DNA of 64,000 nucleotides from Breznakibacter xylanolyticus (GCF_003254275.1 NZ_QKZK01000013.1:24972-88971), one strand, 5' to 3'; positions 33,823 through 43,068 are shown, counted from the first letter of the stretch. Translations and numbers: made by a program. Notes: generated by a model from the letters alone, not told the origin.

Positions 33823-34590
33823 ATGATTGCCATTCTCTCTCCTGCAAAAAATATTGATTTCACCCCCTCATTTGTCGAGCTGCCGTTGTCTGTCCCCCTG
33901 TTTTCAGAGCAAGCCAATCGCTTGGCCGGTCATCTCAAAAACTACTCGATTGAGCAACTGGTTGATTTATACCATGTGAATCGCTCTATTGCTGATCTTA
34001 ATTACGGGCGATGGGCGCATTGGCTCCAACAACCCGCAGCCGATGCCTTGCGACCTGCCGTAACGGCCTTTAACGGGGAGGTGTATCGTGGGCTCGATGC
34101 CCGTTCGTTGACCACAGCGCAGCTTACGAAAGCCGACAAAGCATTGCGCATTCTTTCCGGTTTGTATGGCGTGTTGTCGCCTCTTGATGGCATTCAGGCA
34201 TACCGGCTGGAAATGGGAACGAAAATTGATTTCGATGGCCATCGTGCCCTTTATCCTTTATGGCGGGAACGGGTGACGAAGGCCATTGTCGATGCCGTAG
34301 AAGCATCGTCGGGTGATAAGGCATTGGTGAATTTGGCTTCGGCCGAATATGCCAAAGTCATTGATCAAAAAAAACTGCCTTTTCCCGTGATTGACATTGA
34401 GTTCAAGCAAGAGGTCAATGGTTCGCTCAAAAATATCACCGTTTATGCCAAGCGGGCAAGAGGCTTGATGGCCCGTTTTATGGTGGTTCACAATATTCAA
34501 TGCGTGGAGCATCTGAAGGCATTCGACAGCGAGGGGTATTCTTTTAGCCAGCACCATTCTTCGCAACATCGTTGGGTTTTCCTCAGATAA
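33823..34590 (+). CDS. yaaA: YaaA family protein (UPF0246, peroxide stress)
   Basis: This 255-residue protein matches YaaA in length and motifs: the N-terminal ILSPAKNIDF, a central RILSGLYGVLSPLDGIQAYRLEMG segment, NLASAEYAK and the C-terminal YAKRARGLMARF. In E. coli YaaA is OxyR-induced and lowers free iron during peroxide stress; a DNA-binding helix-hairpin-helix activity has also been proposed for the fold. It is a stand-alone cytoplasmic gene, divergent from GH42 and 54 bp before the PAS kinase. The start is the ATG at 33823 (MIAILSPAKN), the conserved family N-terminus. Confidence 0.96.
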   Translation: MIAILSPAKNIDFTPSFVELPLSVPLFSEQANRLAGHLKNYSIEQLVDLYHVNRSIADLNYGRWAHWLQQPAADALRPAVTAFNGEVYRGLDARSLTTAQLTKADKALRILSGLYGVLSPLDGIQAYRLEMGTKIDFDGHRALYPLWRERVTKAIVDAVEASSGDKALVNLASAEYAKVIDQKKLPFPVIDIEFKQEVNGSLKNITVYAKRARGLMARFMVVHNIQCVEHLKAFDSEGYSFSQHHSSQHRWVFLR

Positions 34591-34644
34591 AATCGTATCT
34601 TTAAAACCGTTCCTTTTCGCCATTTTTTAACCAACCATTTGTTC

Positions 34645-36852
34645 ATGATTTCTCACAACGAACTGTTGTTTGCCCTCGATTCAACCGATAATATTGTGGT
34701 GATGACCTCCCTCGATGGCGTGATTACATACGTGAACAAAGCTTTTGAAACCACTTATGGTTATCGGCGTGATGAAGTGGTGGGGGCGAAAACATCTATC
34801 CTTAAAAGTGGACATCATACCAAAGATTTTTACCGCGATTTGTGGGATACCATTACCAATGGTGAAACTTGGGAGGGTGATTTTTTAAACCACACCCGCG
34901 ATAAACGCGAAGTGTGGGAACATACCAAAATTTCGCCCATTCACAACCAGCGCAGGCAGTTGACCGGCTTTATTGCGGTTAGTGATAATATTACCACCAA
35001 ACGCATTTTGGAGCAGCAGATTCAGGAAGAACAATTCCTGCTCAATGAGCTGGTGGCCAACTCCCCGGTGGCCATCACCATTGCCCAGCCCTTAATGGTC
35101 AACGGACAGGTGGACGACATCATTGTGCTGAAGGCCAATCCGGTGGCCGGCGTTATTTTTAACCGTCTGGGACTGACCGGCATGCGTTTTAGAGTCCTAA
35201 TGCCTTCGTTTGCCAACTATTTCGTGCAGCTCGACTCCATTACTTCTGAAAAACAAGCTCTGGAGGTGTATGTGCCCGAATTGGCTAAGCATTTGTCGTT
35301 TAGGACGTTTCCGTTGCCTAATGGCCGGTTTTGTGCCCTCTTTTATGATGTGACCGACTACAAACGCACCATTGCTGCCTTGCAGGAGAGCGAAGAACGT
35401 TATTCATCGTTGGTTGAAGATACTCCGGCATTGATTTGTCGGTTCGATAATCAGGCCAATATTACATACGTTAATAAGTTTTCACTCATTAACCGAAAGC
35501 TGGATGATATCATCGGACAGTCGTTTTATTCATTTTTTGATGAGGCTTCTGTTCGTATTATTCAAAAAAAACTCTCTCATATTAAGGGGCATGTAACCAC
35601 GGTCGATTTTGAGGTGCAGATGCCGGTCAACAATCAGGTGAGGTGGCTCAAATGGGTGGTGCGCGCTTTGTTTGATGCCGAAGGTAAGATTTTCGATTAC
35701 CAGGCCGTTGGCGTCGATTTTACCGATTTCAAGATGGCTGAACAGGCGTTGGCCGAAAATCGCAACATGCTCAATTCAATCGTCAATAACAGTCTGATTG
35801 GTGTCATGGTGGTGAATGTGCGAAACGAAATTGTGTTTGTGAACTCGCGCATGGTCGAGATGTTTTTGTATGCCGAAGAAGAATTTTATCGCATGCAAAA
35901 CCCTCACATTACTTTGGTTGACGACGAAAATGGCATTCGCCGACGTTTTACCGATATGCTCAACCACGAGCGCGATAGTTTCACTGCCGAGCGCGAATAT
36001 GTGCGCAAGGACGGGACGGTGTTTTGGGGCTCGCTTTATTTGTCGCCCGTGCGCGATGCCGGCGGTGAAATCCGCGAAGTGGTTGCCCTGGTGGCCGATA
36101 TCGACCTGAAAAAACAGTTTGAAATGCGCCTGATTGAGGACGAGAAGAAACTTAAAGCACTTAACGCCACCAAGGATAAACTTTTTTCCATCATCGCTCA
36201 CGACATTAAAAATCCCTTCAACGCCATTTTGGGATTTGCGTCTCTGCTTCATGCCCAGTTAGATGATTTTTCGAAAGACGAAATTCGTGTTTTCATCGAA
36301 AAGATTCTCGAGGCCGGCGAAAATACTTACAAACTGCTCGAAGACTTGCTCACATGGGGGCGCTCACAATTGGGCAAACTCTCTATGAAGGTGGTGAGCA
36401 ATTCGCCCCGTGCCATGGTCGATGAGATTTTTCATTATTATACCATTTTAGCTCAAAACAAGTCGATTCAACTGGTTAACGCATTGCCCGACGACCTTTG
36501 TGTGATGGCCGATACTGATATGCTTAAGTTTGTGTTGCGAAACCTCATTCACAACGGCATCAAGTTTACCAATACCCACGGAACGGTTGAATGTCGTGCT
36601 CAATCGGCCAATACCGATGGTCGTGTGGCGATTGCGGTGTGTGACAACGGCATTGGCATACGCCCTGAGAAATTGGGCGTCTTGTTCGATATTTCTGCCT
36701 TTTTGTCGACCACCGGAACCGCCAATGAAAAAGGAACCGGACTGGGATTGTCGCTCTCCAAGGAGATGGTCGAAAAAAATGGCGGTAACCTGTCGGTGGT
36801 TAGCGAAGTAGGGAAGGGAACCACCTTCTTGATTGAATTGCCGGTGGCTTAG
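34645..36852 (+). CDS. Cytoplasmic multi-PAS sensor histidine kinase
   Basis: This 735-residue kinase has no membrane segment and so senses an internal signal. It carries three or four PAS/PAC units: about 5-120 (DGVITYVNKAFETTYGY), a degenerate one at about 140-240, about 250-370 (ANITYVNKFSLINR) and about 375-495 (NEIVFVNSRMVEMFLY), the last ending in a PAC motif. HisKA has H519 in IIAHDIKNPF. The HATPase shows the N box NLIHNGIKFT, CDNGIGIRP and KGTGLGLSLS. No receiver domain is attached and no response regulator is adjacent, so its partner is unknown. I use the ATG at 34645 rather than a TTG at 34639. A terminator follows. Confidence 0.94.
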   Translation: MISHNELLFALDSTDNIVVMTSLDGVITYVNKAFETTYGYRRDEVVGAKTSILKSGHHTKDFYRDLWDTITNGETWEGDFLNHTRDKREVWEHTKISPIHNQRRQLTGFIAVSDNITTKRILEQQIQEEQFLLNELVANSPVAITIAQPLMVNGQVDDIIVLKANPVAGVIFNRLGLTGMRFRVLMPSFANYFVQLDSITSEKQALEVYVPELAKHLSFRTFPLPNGRFCALFYDVTDYKRTIAALQESEERYSSLVEDTPALICRFDNQANITYVNKFSLINRKLDDIIGQSFYSFFDEASVRIIQKKLSHIKGHVTTVDFEVQMPVNNQVRWLKWVVRALFDAEGKIFDYQAVGVDFTDFKMAEQALAENRNMLNSIVNNSLIGVMVVNVRNEIVFVNSRMVEMFLYAEEEFYRMQNPHITLVDDENGIRRRFTDMLNHERDSFTAEREYVRKDGTVFWGSLYLSPVRDAGGEIREVVALVADIDLKKQFEMRLIEDEKKLKALNATKDKLFSIIAHDIKNPFNAILGFASLLHAQLDDFSKDEIRVFIEKILEAGENTYKLLEDLLTWGRSQLGKLSMKVVSNSPRAMVDEIFHYYTILAQNKSIQLVNALPDDLCVMADTDMLKFVLRNLIHNGIKFTNTHGTVECRAQSANTDGRVAIAVCDNGIGIRPEKLGVLFDISAFLSTTGTANEKGTGLGLSLSKEMVEKNGGNLSVVSEVGKGTTFLIELPVA

Positions 36853-36877
36853 TGTATTCTTTTTAAGTGAAATTAAA

Positions 36878-36913
36878 AAAAGCACGAACAGGTGAATTCC
36901 TATTCGTGCTTTT
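36878..36913. terminator. Bidirectional terminator between the PAS kinase and ribH
   Basis: A perfect 11-bp stem (36878-36888 with 36903-36913) extends inward over most of the loop and is flanked by A/T runs. Confidence 0.88.
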
Positions 36914-36937
36914 GTGTGGATGTCGCTACTTGTTGTG

Positions 36938-37432
36938 TTATTGCAAGTCCATGTTGAATTGCACCATTTTAATGGCCGTGATGGCCGCTTCATCGCCTTT
37001 GTTGCCATGGATGCCACCTGCACGATCCAATGACTGCTGCAGGTTGTCGGTGGTGAGCACTCCAAAAATGAAGGGAATGTCGTATTGCAGGTTCAACTCG
37101 GTGATGCCTTGCGTGACACCCTGGCACACGTAGTCGAAATGGGGGGTGTCGCCTTTGATGACACATCCCAGGCAGATCACGGCATCAATATCCGGACAGT
37201 GGTCGGCAATCATGCGGCCGCCGGCGGTGAGTTCAAAGCTGCCGGGTACATATTTCAGTAATATGTTTTCTTCTTTTATGCCGTGGCGTATGAGTGTGTC
37301 TACGGCTCCTTGTGCCAGGGCGTTGGTGATTTGTTCGTTCCACTCCGACACCACAACGGCGATGCGCATATCTTCGGCCGATGGAACTTTGGCCGGATCG
37401 TAATCTGAAAGGTTTTTTAAGCTTGTTGCCAT
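36938..37432 (-). CDS. ribH: 6,7-dimethyl-8-ribityllumazine synthase
   Basis: RibH joins 5-amino-6-ribitylaminouracil and 3,4-dihydroxy-2-butanone phosphate to give the riboflavin precursor lumazine. The 164-residue protein has [21 protein letters not shown] (substrate-binding loop), [17 protein letters not shown] with the catalytic His, [12 protein letters not shown], and a C-terminal GNKGDEAA segment. It assembles as a pentamer or 60-mer in the cytoplasm. The start is the ATG at 37432. Between it and the upstream TPR gene lies a perfect 17-bp terminator hairpin, so despite the close spacing the two are probably separate or attenuated transcripts. Confidence 0.97.
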   Translation of the reverse strand: MATSLKNLSDYDPAKVPSAEDMRIAVVVSEWNEQITNALAQGAVDTLIRHGIKEENILLKYVPGSFELTAGGRMIADHCPDIDAVICLGCVIKGDTPHFDYVCQGVTQGITELNLQYDIPFIFGVLTTDNLQQSLDRAGGIHGNKGDEAAITAIKMVQFNMDLQ

Positions 37433-37458
37433 GTTGTTTAATTCTATGGTGTGAATAC

Positions 37459-37497
37459 AAAAAAGGTTGTCGGATGCAATATCCGACAACCTTTTTT
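37459..37497 (-). terminator. Terminator hairpin between the TPR gene and ribH
   Basis: A perfect 17-bp stem (37459-37475 with 37481-37497) has a 5-base loop and A/T tails on both sides. It directly follows the stop of the TPR gene on the minus strand. Confidence 0.92.
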
Positions 37498-37513
37498 GAA
37501 GATATCTGTTCGA

Positions 37514-38209
37514 TTATTTATTCAATTTGAGTTCGGCACGGGTGATGTATTTGTCAATTGAGCGAGCTTCCATCGAGTTTTTGTATTTCTCTTTGATGGT
37601 GGTGTATGCTTCAACGGCTTTGTCGAATTTCCCGTTTTCTTCCTGCAGGTAACCGATTTTCATCAGGTAGGAAGGTGCTGTGAGTTCGTTGTTGCCTTCT
37701 GCAGCATCTTTGTAGGCGTCCAAGGCTTTGTCTTTTTGCCCCAGTTCGTAGTAAGCATCACCCATGGCGCCTTTGGCAATGTATTTCAAAAATTCATCAT
37801 CGGCCGAGAATGCTTTCAGGTGCTTAATGGCGTTTTCGTATTCACCCAGTTTCAGGTAGCTCAATCCGGCATAACACTGAGCCAGGTTGCCGGCTTTGGT
37901 TGAACCATATTCTTCAATCAAATCCAAAAAGCCATAAGCGTTTACATCTTTGTCGATGTTCAGCGCCAGTTTGAAACTATCTTGCTCAAAATAGCGTTGT
38001 GCTTCAAATAATTTGGTTTGTGCTGTGAGGTTGCGGGGTTGAATAATGAGTTTTTTGATGCCCCAGTATCCGCCAACCAAGACTAATAAGCCCAAAACGA
38101 TTCCGATAATCAGTTTTTGGTTGTTTTCAATAAAATGTTCTGTTTTGGTCAAAGCGCTCTCTACTTGAGCCAAGTTATCTTCTGCGTTGGTGGTATTCGT
38201 ATTCGACAT
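37514..38209 (-). CDS. TPR-containing single-pass membrane protein (YfgM-like)
   Basis: This 231-residue protein has a short cytoplasmic N-terminus, one membrane helix (about 33-53, LIIGIVLGLLVLVGGYWGI), and a C-terminal array of tetratricopeptide repeats: AGLSYLKLGEYENAIKHLKA, MGDAYYELGQKDKALDAYKD and KIGYLQEENGKFDKAVEAYT. The layout resembles YfgM, a SecYEG-associated protein-folding helper, but the repeats could scaffold other proteins. It is divergent from recF, sharing a 160-bp promoter region. A TPR protein beside ribH with recF opposite is an arrangement I recall from other Bacteroidota. Function is not established. Confidence 0.85.
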   Translation of the reverse strand: MSNTNTTNAEDNLAQVESALTKTEHFIENNQKLIIGIVLGLLVLVGGYWGIKKLIIQPRNLTAQTKLFEAQRYFEQDSFKLALNIDKDVNAYGFLDLIEEYGSTKAGNLAQCYAGLSYLKLGEYENAIKHLKAFSADDEFLKYIAKGAMGDAYYELGQKDKALDAYKDAAEGNNELTAPSYLMKIGYLQEENGKFDKAVEAYTTIKEKYKNSMEARSIDKYITRAELKLNK

Positions 38210-38347
38210 TTTCTTGTTTTTTTAAGATATGGATGCGCAAATGTAACCTTTTTCGGATTAAATCAAAATACATTGTTAAAAAATGGTGCGTTTGGTTTTT
38301 GGGGATAAAACCTCGCTTTGTGGTGTCGTGCATCGGTGGCGAATGAC

Positions 38348-38355
38348 TATTTTTG
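38348..38355 (+). promoter_or_regulatory. -7 element of the recF transcript
   Basis: TATTTTTG matches TAnnTTTG and lies 15 bases before the ATG at 38371, which supports that start over the in-frame GTG at 38353. Confidence 0.55.
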
Positions 38356-38370
38356 TGCCAAACCGTTGGC

Positions 38371-39489
38371 ATGATTCTTCACAAAATTTTCGTCATCAAT
38401 TATCGTAACATTGCCCAGGCCGATTTGCAATTCTGCCCGGGCATTAACTGTTTTGTGGGGGACAACGGCGCAGGGAAAACCAATTTTCTCGATGCCATTT
38501 ATTATTTGTCGTTCTGTAAAAGCTTTATCAATGTCATCGATTCGCAAAATGTGCGTCACCACAGCGATTTCTTTGTCATTCAAGGTCAATACCTCAATGG
38601 TGACTCGGTGGATGAGATTTATTGCGGATTGCGTCAAAATCAAAAGAAACAATTCAAGCGCAATAAAAAGGAGTATCCCAAACTTTCCGACCACATTGGG
38701 TTGATCCCGTTGGTGATGATTTCGCCTGCCGACGAGATGCTCATCATGGAGGGGAGTGAGTGGCGGCGGCGGTTTCTCGATAGCGTGATTTCGCAATACG
38801 ACAAAGGATATCTCGATACGCTCATTCGCTATTCGCGGGTGTTGGCGCAGCGCAATCAAATATTGAAGGATGCCGATGGTAATCCGCCTGCCGACATGCT
38901 CGATGTGTACGATGGTCAGTTGGCCATGTGGGGAGCGATGATATATGAAAAGCGCAAGGCTTTCATCAATGAGTTGTTGCCGGTTTTTAATCATCACTTC
39001 TCTAATATCTCCGGTGGGGCTGAGGTGATTGACATTCATTATCGATCGCATCTCTCGGGCGAGGATTTTGAGTTGCAGCTTTTTGCCTCCCGTCAGCGCG
39101 ATGCGCAGTCGGGATATACCCATCGGGGGATTCATCGTGACGATTTGGAGTTTACCCTGGGCGGTCATCCTCTTAAAAAAGAGGGCTCGCAAGGCCAAAA
39201 AAAGACCTTTGCCATTGCCTTGCGTTTGGCTCAGTTCGATTTTCTCACCCGTCATCAGGGAGTGAAACCCTTGTTGTTGCTCGATGATATTTTCGATAAA
39301 CTTGACAGCTTGAGAAGTAAACGGCTGTTAGAGTTGGTGGGAGAGGATCATTTTAGTCAGATATTTGTGAGTCACACCAACCGTGACCATCTGGAGGCCA
39401 TTTTGTCGGGTATCGGCAAAGAGGTGCTTTTTTTTGATGTGGCTAACGGTGAAATAAAACTCGATAATCAAAACCATCATGCGTCGTAA
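38371..39489 (+). CDS. recF: DNA replication and repair protein RecF
   Basis: RecF is an ABC/SMC-type ATPase that loads RecA at single-strand gaps together with RecO and RecR. The 372-residue protein has Walker A GDNGAGKTN (residues 30-38), the RecF segment YLSFCKSF, an ABC signature near GSQGQKKTFAIALRLA, and Walker B PLLLLDDIFDKLD. The early part VINYRNIAQADLQFCPGIN is the standard RecF N-terminus. The next gene, a DUF721 protein, overlaps the recF end by 11 bases, so the two are translationally coupled. The start is the ATG at 38371, with a -7 promoter element just upstream. Confidence 0.97.
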   Translation: MILHKIFVINYRNIAQADLQFCPGINCFVGDNGAGKTNFLDAIYYLSFCKSFINVIDSQNVRHHSDFFVIQGQYLNGDSVDEIYCGLRQNQKKQFKRNKKEYPKLSDHIGLIPLVMISPADEMLIMEGSEWRRRFLDSVISQYDKGYLDTLIRYSRVLAQRNQILKDADGNPPADMLDVYDGQLAMWGAMIYEKRKAFINELLPVFNHHFSNISGGAEVIDIHYRSHLSGEDFELQLFASRQRDAQSGYTHRGIHRDDLEFTLGGHPLKKEGSQGQKKTFAIALRLAQFDFLTRHQGVKPLLLLDDIFDKLDSLRSKRLLELVGEDHFSQIFVSHTNRDHLEAILSGIGKEVLFFDVANGEIKLDNQNHHAS

Positions 39490-39772
39490 AAACGTTCAGA
39501 ACATCCGCGATGTGATTCAGGAAATTATTGGCGCCGACACCCGACTGTCGAGTGGCCTGCTCGAAGCCCGTGTGGTGCAAAACTGGGCGCAGGTATTAGG
39601 ACCTTCGGTGGCACGTGCCACCCGACGGGTGTATTTGTATGAGGGAAAGTTGTTTGTGGAGCTCAATTCGAGCGTGGTGCGCAACGAGCTGATGATGTTG
39701 CGCGATCGCATTGTGAAGTCTCTCAACCAATCGGTGGGCAGCGATGTGGTGAAGGAAATTGTGTTGCGCTAA
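39479..39772 (+). CDS. DUF721 / DciA-like protein
   Basis: This 97-residue protein is a DUF721 domain: NVQNIRDVIQEIIG, VVQNWAQVLGPSVARAT, LYEGKLFVELNSSVVRNEL and a final LNQSVGSDVVKEIVL. DciA, the best-known DUF721 protein, loads the replicative helicase DnaB in bacteria without DnaC. The location directly behind recF, overlapping it by 11 bases, fits a replication or repair role. Bacteroidota versions are short single-domain forms like this one. Its end overlaps the stop of the convergent AraC gene by 4 bases. Confidence 0.9.
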   Translation: MRRKNVQNIRDVIQEIIGADTRLSSGLLEARVVQNWAQVLGPSVARATRRVYLYEGKLFVELNSSVVRNELMMLRDRIVKSLNQSVGSDVVKEIVLR

Positions 39773-40896
39773 GATTTTCCTTGGTCGCGGTATTCGGTGG
39801 GCGTCATTTTTTCACTCTCTTTAAAACATCTCGAAAAGGCCGAAACAGAGCCGAAACCCGAATGCAGCGCTATGTCTGCAACGGGCAATTGGCGTTTTTC
39901 GATGAGCAGTTGTTTGGCCTGTGCCAACCGATAAGCATTGACATATTGCGAAAAATTCATCCCTTTGTTGCGGTTGATACAGTTAGAGATGTAAGTGCGG
40001 TTGCTCCCTATGGCTGCTGCCATTTGCACGATGTTGAATGCCGGTTCGAGATAAGGGCGTTCCCGGTTCATGTAAAGGTCAATTTTTGCGAAAAAGTCAT
40101 CGACGGTTGTTTCGCTGGTTGCTTCACTGCTTGAGGGTGCTGGTTGAGGTTGAAGGATGAGGTCGGGCGCTTCGTTTTGCGATACCCCGATGGCTCCGAG
40201 CATCGATAATATCAACGCCAGCAAAAAAAACGGGTACTCTAAGGCCTGTGTGGTGCCGAACACTTTCACCGGGTTGATGACGTAAAACGAAATGCAGGCG
40301 ATGGCCGCGACAATAAAACTGGTGTTGAGAATTTTTACGCGACTGAGTTTTAGCTGACTCACATCCGAAAACACGTTGGCAATTTCGGCATGGTACTTTT
40401 TGAGTAACGCGTTCGTCTTAAAGAAAAACCATCCGATTTGGAAGAAAATGAGCGCCACGTTCAGCAAGCGAAACCATTGATTGACCTGTAAGCGCCAATG
40501 ATCGGTACCCGGTTGGGTGCGGTAATCACTCAGAAAATATATTTGTTCTTCATGGCTCAATAACCCCAAAAATACCACCAACGAAACCAACCCGAACACC
40601 ATGCCTGGTACAAACAGCCGGCGTTTTAGCTGGTGGGCTCCGGTGAGATGGCTCACATATTGATAGAACGACGGGTAGATGAACAGGATGGTGGCAACGC
40701 CCAGTGGGTGTAAAATCACGTACAATTCATAGTTCCCGTTCATGTATTGATGGGTGATGAAAAACGACACCCCGGCATTGACCATGGCCCAACTTAAAAA
40801 TCGTTTGGCAACGGTGGTTTTGCTGCTGTTTACCCATAGCACAAAGGCCAGCATCAGGGGAATGATGCTGTTAATAAGAAAGATGTCGAGTGTCAC
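39769..40896 (-). CDS. Membrane-bound AraC-family transcriptional regulator
   Basis: This 375-residue protein joins an N-terminal membrane half to a C-terminal AraC DNA-binding domain. About six to seven hydrophobic helices fall in the first 235 residues (for example INSIIPLMLAFVLWV, VFGLVSLVVFLGLL, FIVAAIACISFYVINPV). A linker with a Pro/Ser-rich stretch follows, then two helix-turn-helix motifs: MAAAIGSNRTYISNCINR and VADIALHSGFGSVSAFSRCF. Such proteins may read a membrane or small-molecule signal directly; the ligand is unknown. The start is a GTG at 40896. A TACCTTTG element on the minus strand (40941-40948) lies upstream. It is divergent from the cryptochrome gene. Confidence 0.88.
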   Translation of the reverse strand: MTLDIFLINSIIPLMLAFVLWVNSSKTTVAKRFLSWAMVNAGVSFFITHQYMNGNYELYVILHPLGVATILFIYPSFYQYVSHLTGAHQLKRRLFVPGMVFGLVSLVVFLGLLSHEEQIYFLSDYRTQPGTDHWRLQVNQWFRLLNVALIFFQIGWFFFKTNALLKKYHAEIANVFSDVSQLKLSRVKILNTSFIVAAIACISFYVINPVKVFGTTQALEYPFFLLALILSMLGAIGVSQNEAPDLILQPQPAPSSSEATSETTVDDFFAKIDLYMNRERPYLEPAFNIVQMAAAIGSNRTYISNCINRNKGMNFSQYVNAYRLAQAKQLLIEKRQLPVADIALHSGFGSVSAFSRCFKESEKMTPTEYRDQGKS

Positions 40897-40940
40897 GCGG
40901 GGTGGTTTTGTACGTTTTGCACATTGTTTTTTACCATTTG

Positions 40941-40948
40941 CAAAGGTA
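40941..40948 (-). promoter_or_regulatory. -7 element of the membrane AraC gene
   Basis: On the minus strand these bases read TACCTTTG, an exact TAnnTTTG match, 45 bases before the GTG start. No -33 TTTG at the usual spacing is obvious. Confidence 0.5.
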
Positions 40949-41065
40949 GAAATTTGTGCAAACCGTTTCTTTGCAATCTTGAATTCAATTCCCTTTTGAC
41001 CTTCATGATAATCGATTTCTAATCGATTTTAATACCTCTTTAAAGAAGAATGTTGATGACCCAAG

Positions 41066-41095
41066 TCGGCCAAGGTGAGCAATCGCCTTGGCCGA
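41066..41095 (+). other. Strong hairpin in the leader of the cryptochrome gene
   Basis: A perfect 10-bp stem (41066-41075 with 41086-41095) around a 10-base loop is followed by a short T-rich stretch. It lies 63 bases before the ATG at 41158, with no plus-strand gene immediately upstream. It may be a leader structure or an attenuator. Confidence 0.55.
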
Positions 41096-41157
41096 TTTCT
41101 GTTTTCGGTCGAACCATTTTTATGATAGGTTGTTATCACTTATTAAACAATCATGTC

Positions 41158-42423
41158 ATGAACACCTCCATACCGCTCATTTTTTGGTTCCGTAACGACT
41201 TACGGCTTCACGACAACGCGGCTCTGGCGGTTGCCATGGCTTTGGGACGCCCTGTGTTAGCGGTTTATGTGTTGGATGACCAACTGATGAAGCCCTCTGC
41301 TTTGGGCTTTACCCGTGCAGGTGCGCATCGTTTGAATTTTTTGAAAGCTTCGGTACTGGCTTTTCGCCGGCAGTTGCGCGACAGGGGAGGGGAGTTGCAT
41401 GTTTTTGAGGGTGACCCAGTGGAGGTTCTTTCCCGTTTGTCGGCTTATTATTCGGGGGCTACAGTGGTGGCTCATCATGAGTATGCGCACGATGAGTTGG
41501 TTGCCGAGCAGCGATTGTCGCAATGGGTGCCCTTGCAGTTGGTTTGGGGCAATATGTTGTTTGCTCCGGGCACCATCCCTCTTGATGTGGCGGCTTCGCC
41601 TTTTTATTACACCGCCTTTAAAAACAAGGTCACTGCCATGAAGCGCAATTTTGTGGAGTCTCCATGGCCCGATAGCGTGAGATGGCTCGCGGTGGATGCC
41701 GACAATTTGCCCCTGTCCGGTGCTGACGTGTCCGGTTGGCCTGTTACCATTGATCGTTTCCCGGTAGGAGAGGAGGCTGCCTTGCAGTTGCTCGATCATT
41801 ATGCCACATCGCCGCGGATGGCCGCTTATGCCGAAACGCGTGAGTGGTTCGAGGGGCAAGGGCATTCTACCGCTTTGTCGCCCTACCTGGCCATTGGGGC
41901 TTTGTCGCCCATTCGGGTGCTGAACGTGATTTCGGCTCAGCCCATATTGGGGGATGAGATGCAACTGTCGGTCAGTAAACTCACAGAGCAGCTCATTTGG
42001 CGTGACTATTACCGATGGTTGTTTTTGCGTTATGGCAAAACCATTTTCCGGCGCACGGGGTTGCGCAAGGTGGTTCCGCCCATGTTTGATGATTTAGAGG
42101 CTTTTGAGATGTGGCGTAATGGGCACACGACCCATCCTCTCATCAATGCCCTGATGAACGAACTGGCCGCCACCGGATGGATGAGCAACCGTGGACGCAT
42201 GATTGCCGCTTATTATCTGTCAAAAGAGTTGAAGGTCAATTGGCTTTGGGGGGCGCAGTGGTTTGAGTCGCAGCTTATCGACTATGATGTGTGCAACAAC
42301 TATGGCAACTGGGCTTATCAGTCGGGTACAGGCACCGACAGCCGCATCAACCGCCGTTTCAATCTCGACAAGCAGATGCTCAAGTTTGATGCGCAACGCA
42401 TGTATGTCAGCAAGTGGGTTTGA
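41158..42423 (+). CDS. Cryptochrome/photolyase family protein, DASH-type
   Basis: These flavoproteins bind FAD and an antenna chromophore; DASH members repair cyclobutane dimers, mainly in single-stranded DNA. The 421-residue protein has the N-terminal antenna domain (LIFWFRNDLRLHDNAAL) and a C-terminal FAD domain with LSPYLAIGALSP, LIWRDYYRWLFLRYG, TGWMSNRGRM and DYDVCNNYGNWAYQSGTGTDSR. The tail RRFNLDKQMLKFDAQRMYVSKWV-like region follows the DASH pattern. The start is the ATG at 41158; the longer frame runs through an upstream hairpin. It ends 6 bp from the convergent CDF gene. Confidence 0.93.
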   Translation: MNTSIPLIFWFRNDLRLHDNAALAVAMALGRPVLAVYVLDDQLMKPSALGFTRAGAHRLNFLKASVLAFRRQLRDRGGELHVFEGDPVEVLSRLSAYYSGATVVAHHEYAHDELVAEQRLSQWVPLQLVWGNMLFAPGTIPLDVAASPFYYTAFKNKVTAMKRNFVESPWPDSVRWLAVDADNLPLSGADVSGWPVTIDRFPVGEEAALQLLDHYATSPRMAAYAETREWFEGQGHSTALSPYLAIGALSPIRVLNVISAQPILGDEMQLSVSKLTEQLIWRDYYRWLFLRYGKTIFRRTGLRKVVPPMFDDLEAFEMWRNGHTTHPLINALMNELAATGWMSNRGRMIAAYYLSKELKVNWLWGAQWFESQLIDYDVCNNYGNWAYQSGTGTDSRINRRFNLDKQMLKFDAQRMYVSKWV

Positions 42424-42429
42424 TACACT

Positions 42430-43068
42430 TTAATTTTGTGTTTCTTTCTTTAACCCGATGAGCGACTGCCCCGATTGTTTAATTAACCCAATCGACCATT
42501 TGATGATGACTGCCGAACTGGCAATGGCGGCCAGGGCATCGACAAACAACCATCCGAAATATTTGGCGGCCAGTAGTCCGGCAATGGCACCAATGCTGGT
42601 GAGGGCATCGGCCAACACGTGAATGTAAGCTGCGCGGATGTTGTGGTCGCCATGGTCGTGCTCGTGATGTAAAATGGCGGCGCTCACCAGGTTGATTAAT
42701 AAACCGATGATGGCAATGACAATGGCTTCGTTAAAGTGAATGTCCATGGGATGAAACAACCGTTGCACGGCTTCAATGAGGATGAAAACAGCAAAAATCA
42801 GCAGCATCAGGCCGCTGGTGTAACCCGATAGCGACAGTATCCGCTCAGTGTCGGCACTGTATTGACGGCTTTGGCTCAATCGGCGAACGGCCACGTAAGC
42901 AATCCAGCTCAGCCCAATGGCCAACACGTGCGAACCCATGTGAATGCCATCGGCCAGCAGAGCCATGGAACGCGTGGTGAGGCCAAAAATTATTTCAACC
43001 ACCATGGTGACGGCCGTCAGCAGCACCACGTAAAGGGTTTTCTTTTCAAAGGTTTCGTGATGATTCAT
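42430..43068 (-). CDS. Cation diffusion facilitator (CDF) transporter, short form
   Basis: CDF proteins export divalent metals such as Zn, Co or Ni in exchange for protons. This 212-residue protein has six membrane helices and the metal site pairs in ALLADGIHMGSH (helix 2) and HVLADALTS (helix 5). A histidine-rich loop HHEHDHGDHN lies between helices 4 and 5. The chain ends at LIGLKKETQN, so the C-terminal cytoplasmic metal-sensing domain of typical CDFs (usually about 300 residues) is absent. I recall similar short DmeF/CzcD-like forms in other genomes, so this need not be a truncation; the stop is clean. Start ATG at 43068. Confidence 0.92.
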   Translation of the reverse strand: MNHHETFEKKTLYVVLLTAVTMVVEIIFGLTTRSMALLADGIHMGSHVLAIGLSWIAYVAVRRLSQSRQYSADTERILSLSGYTSGLMLLIFAVFILIEAVQRLFHPMDIHFNEAIVIAIIGLLINLVSAAILHHEHDHGDHNIRAAYIHVLADALTSIGAIAGLLAAKYFGWLFVDALAAIASSAVIIKWSIGLIKQSGQSLIGLKKETQN

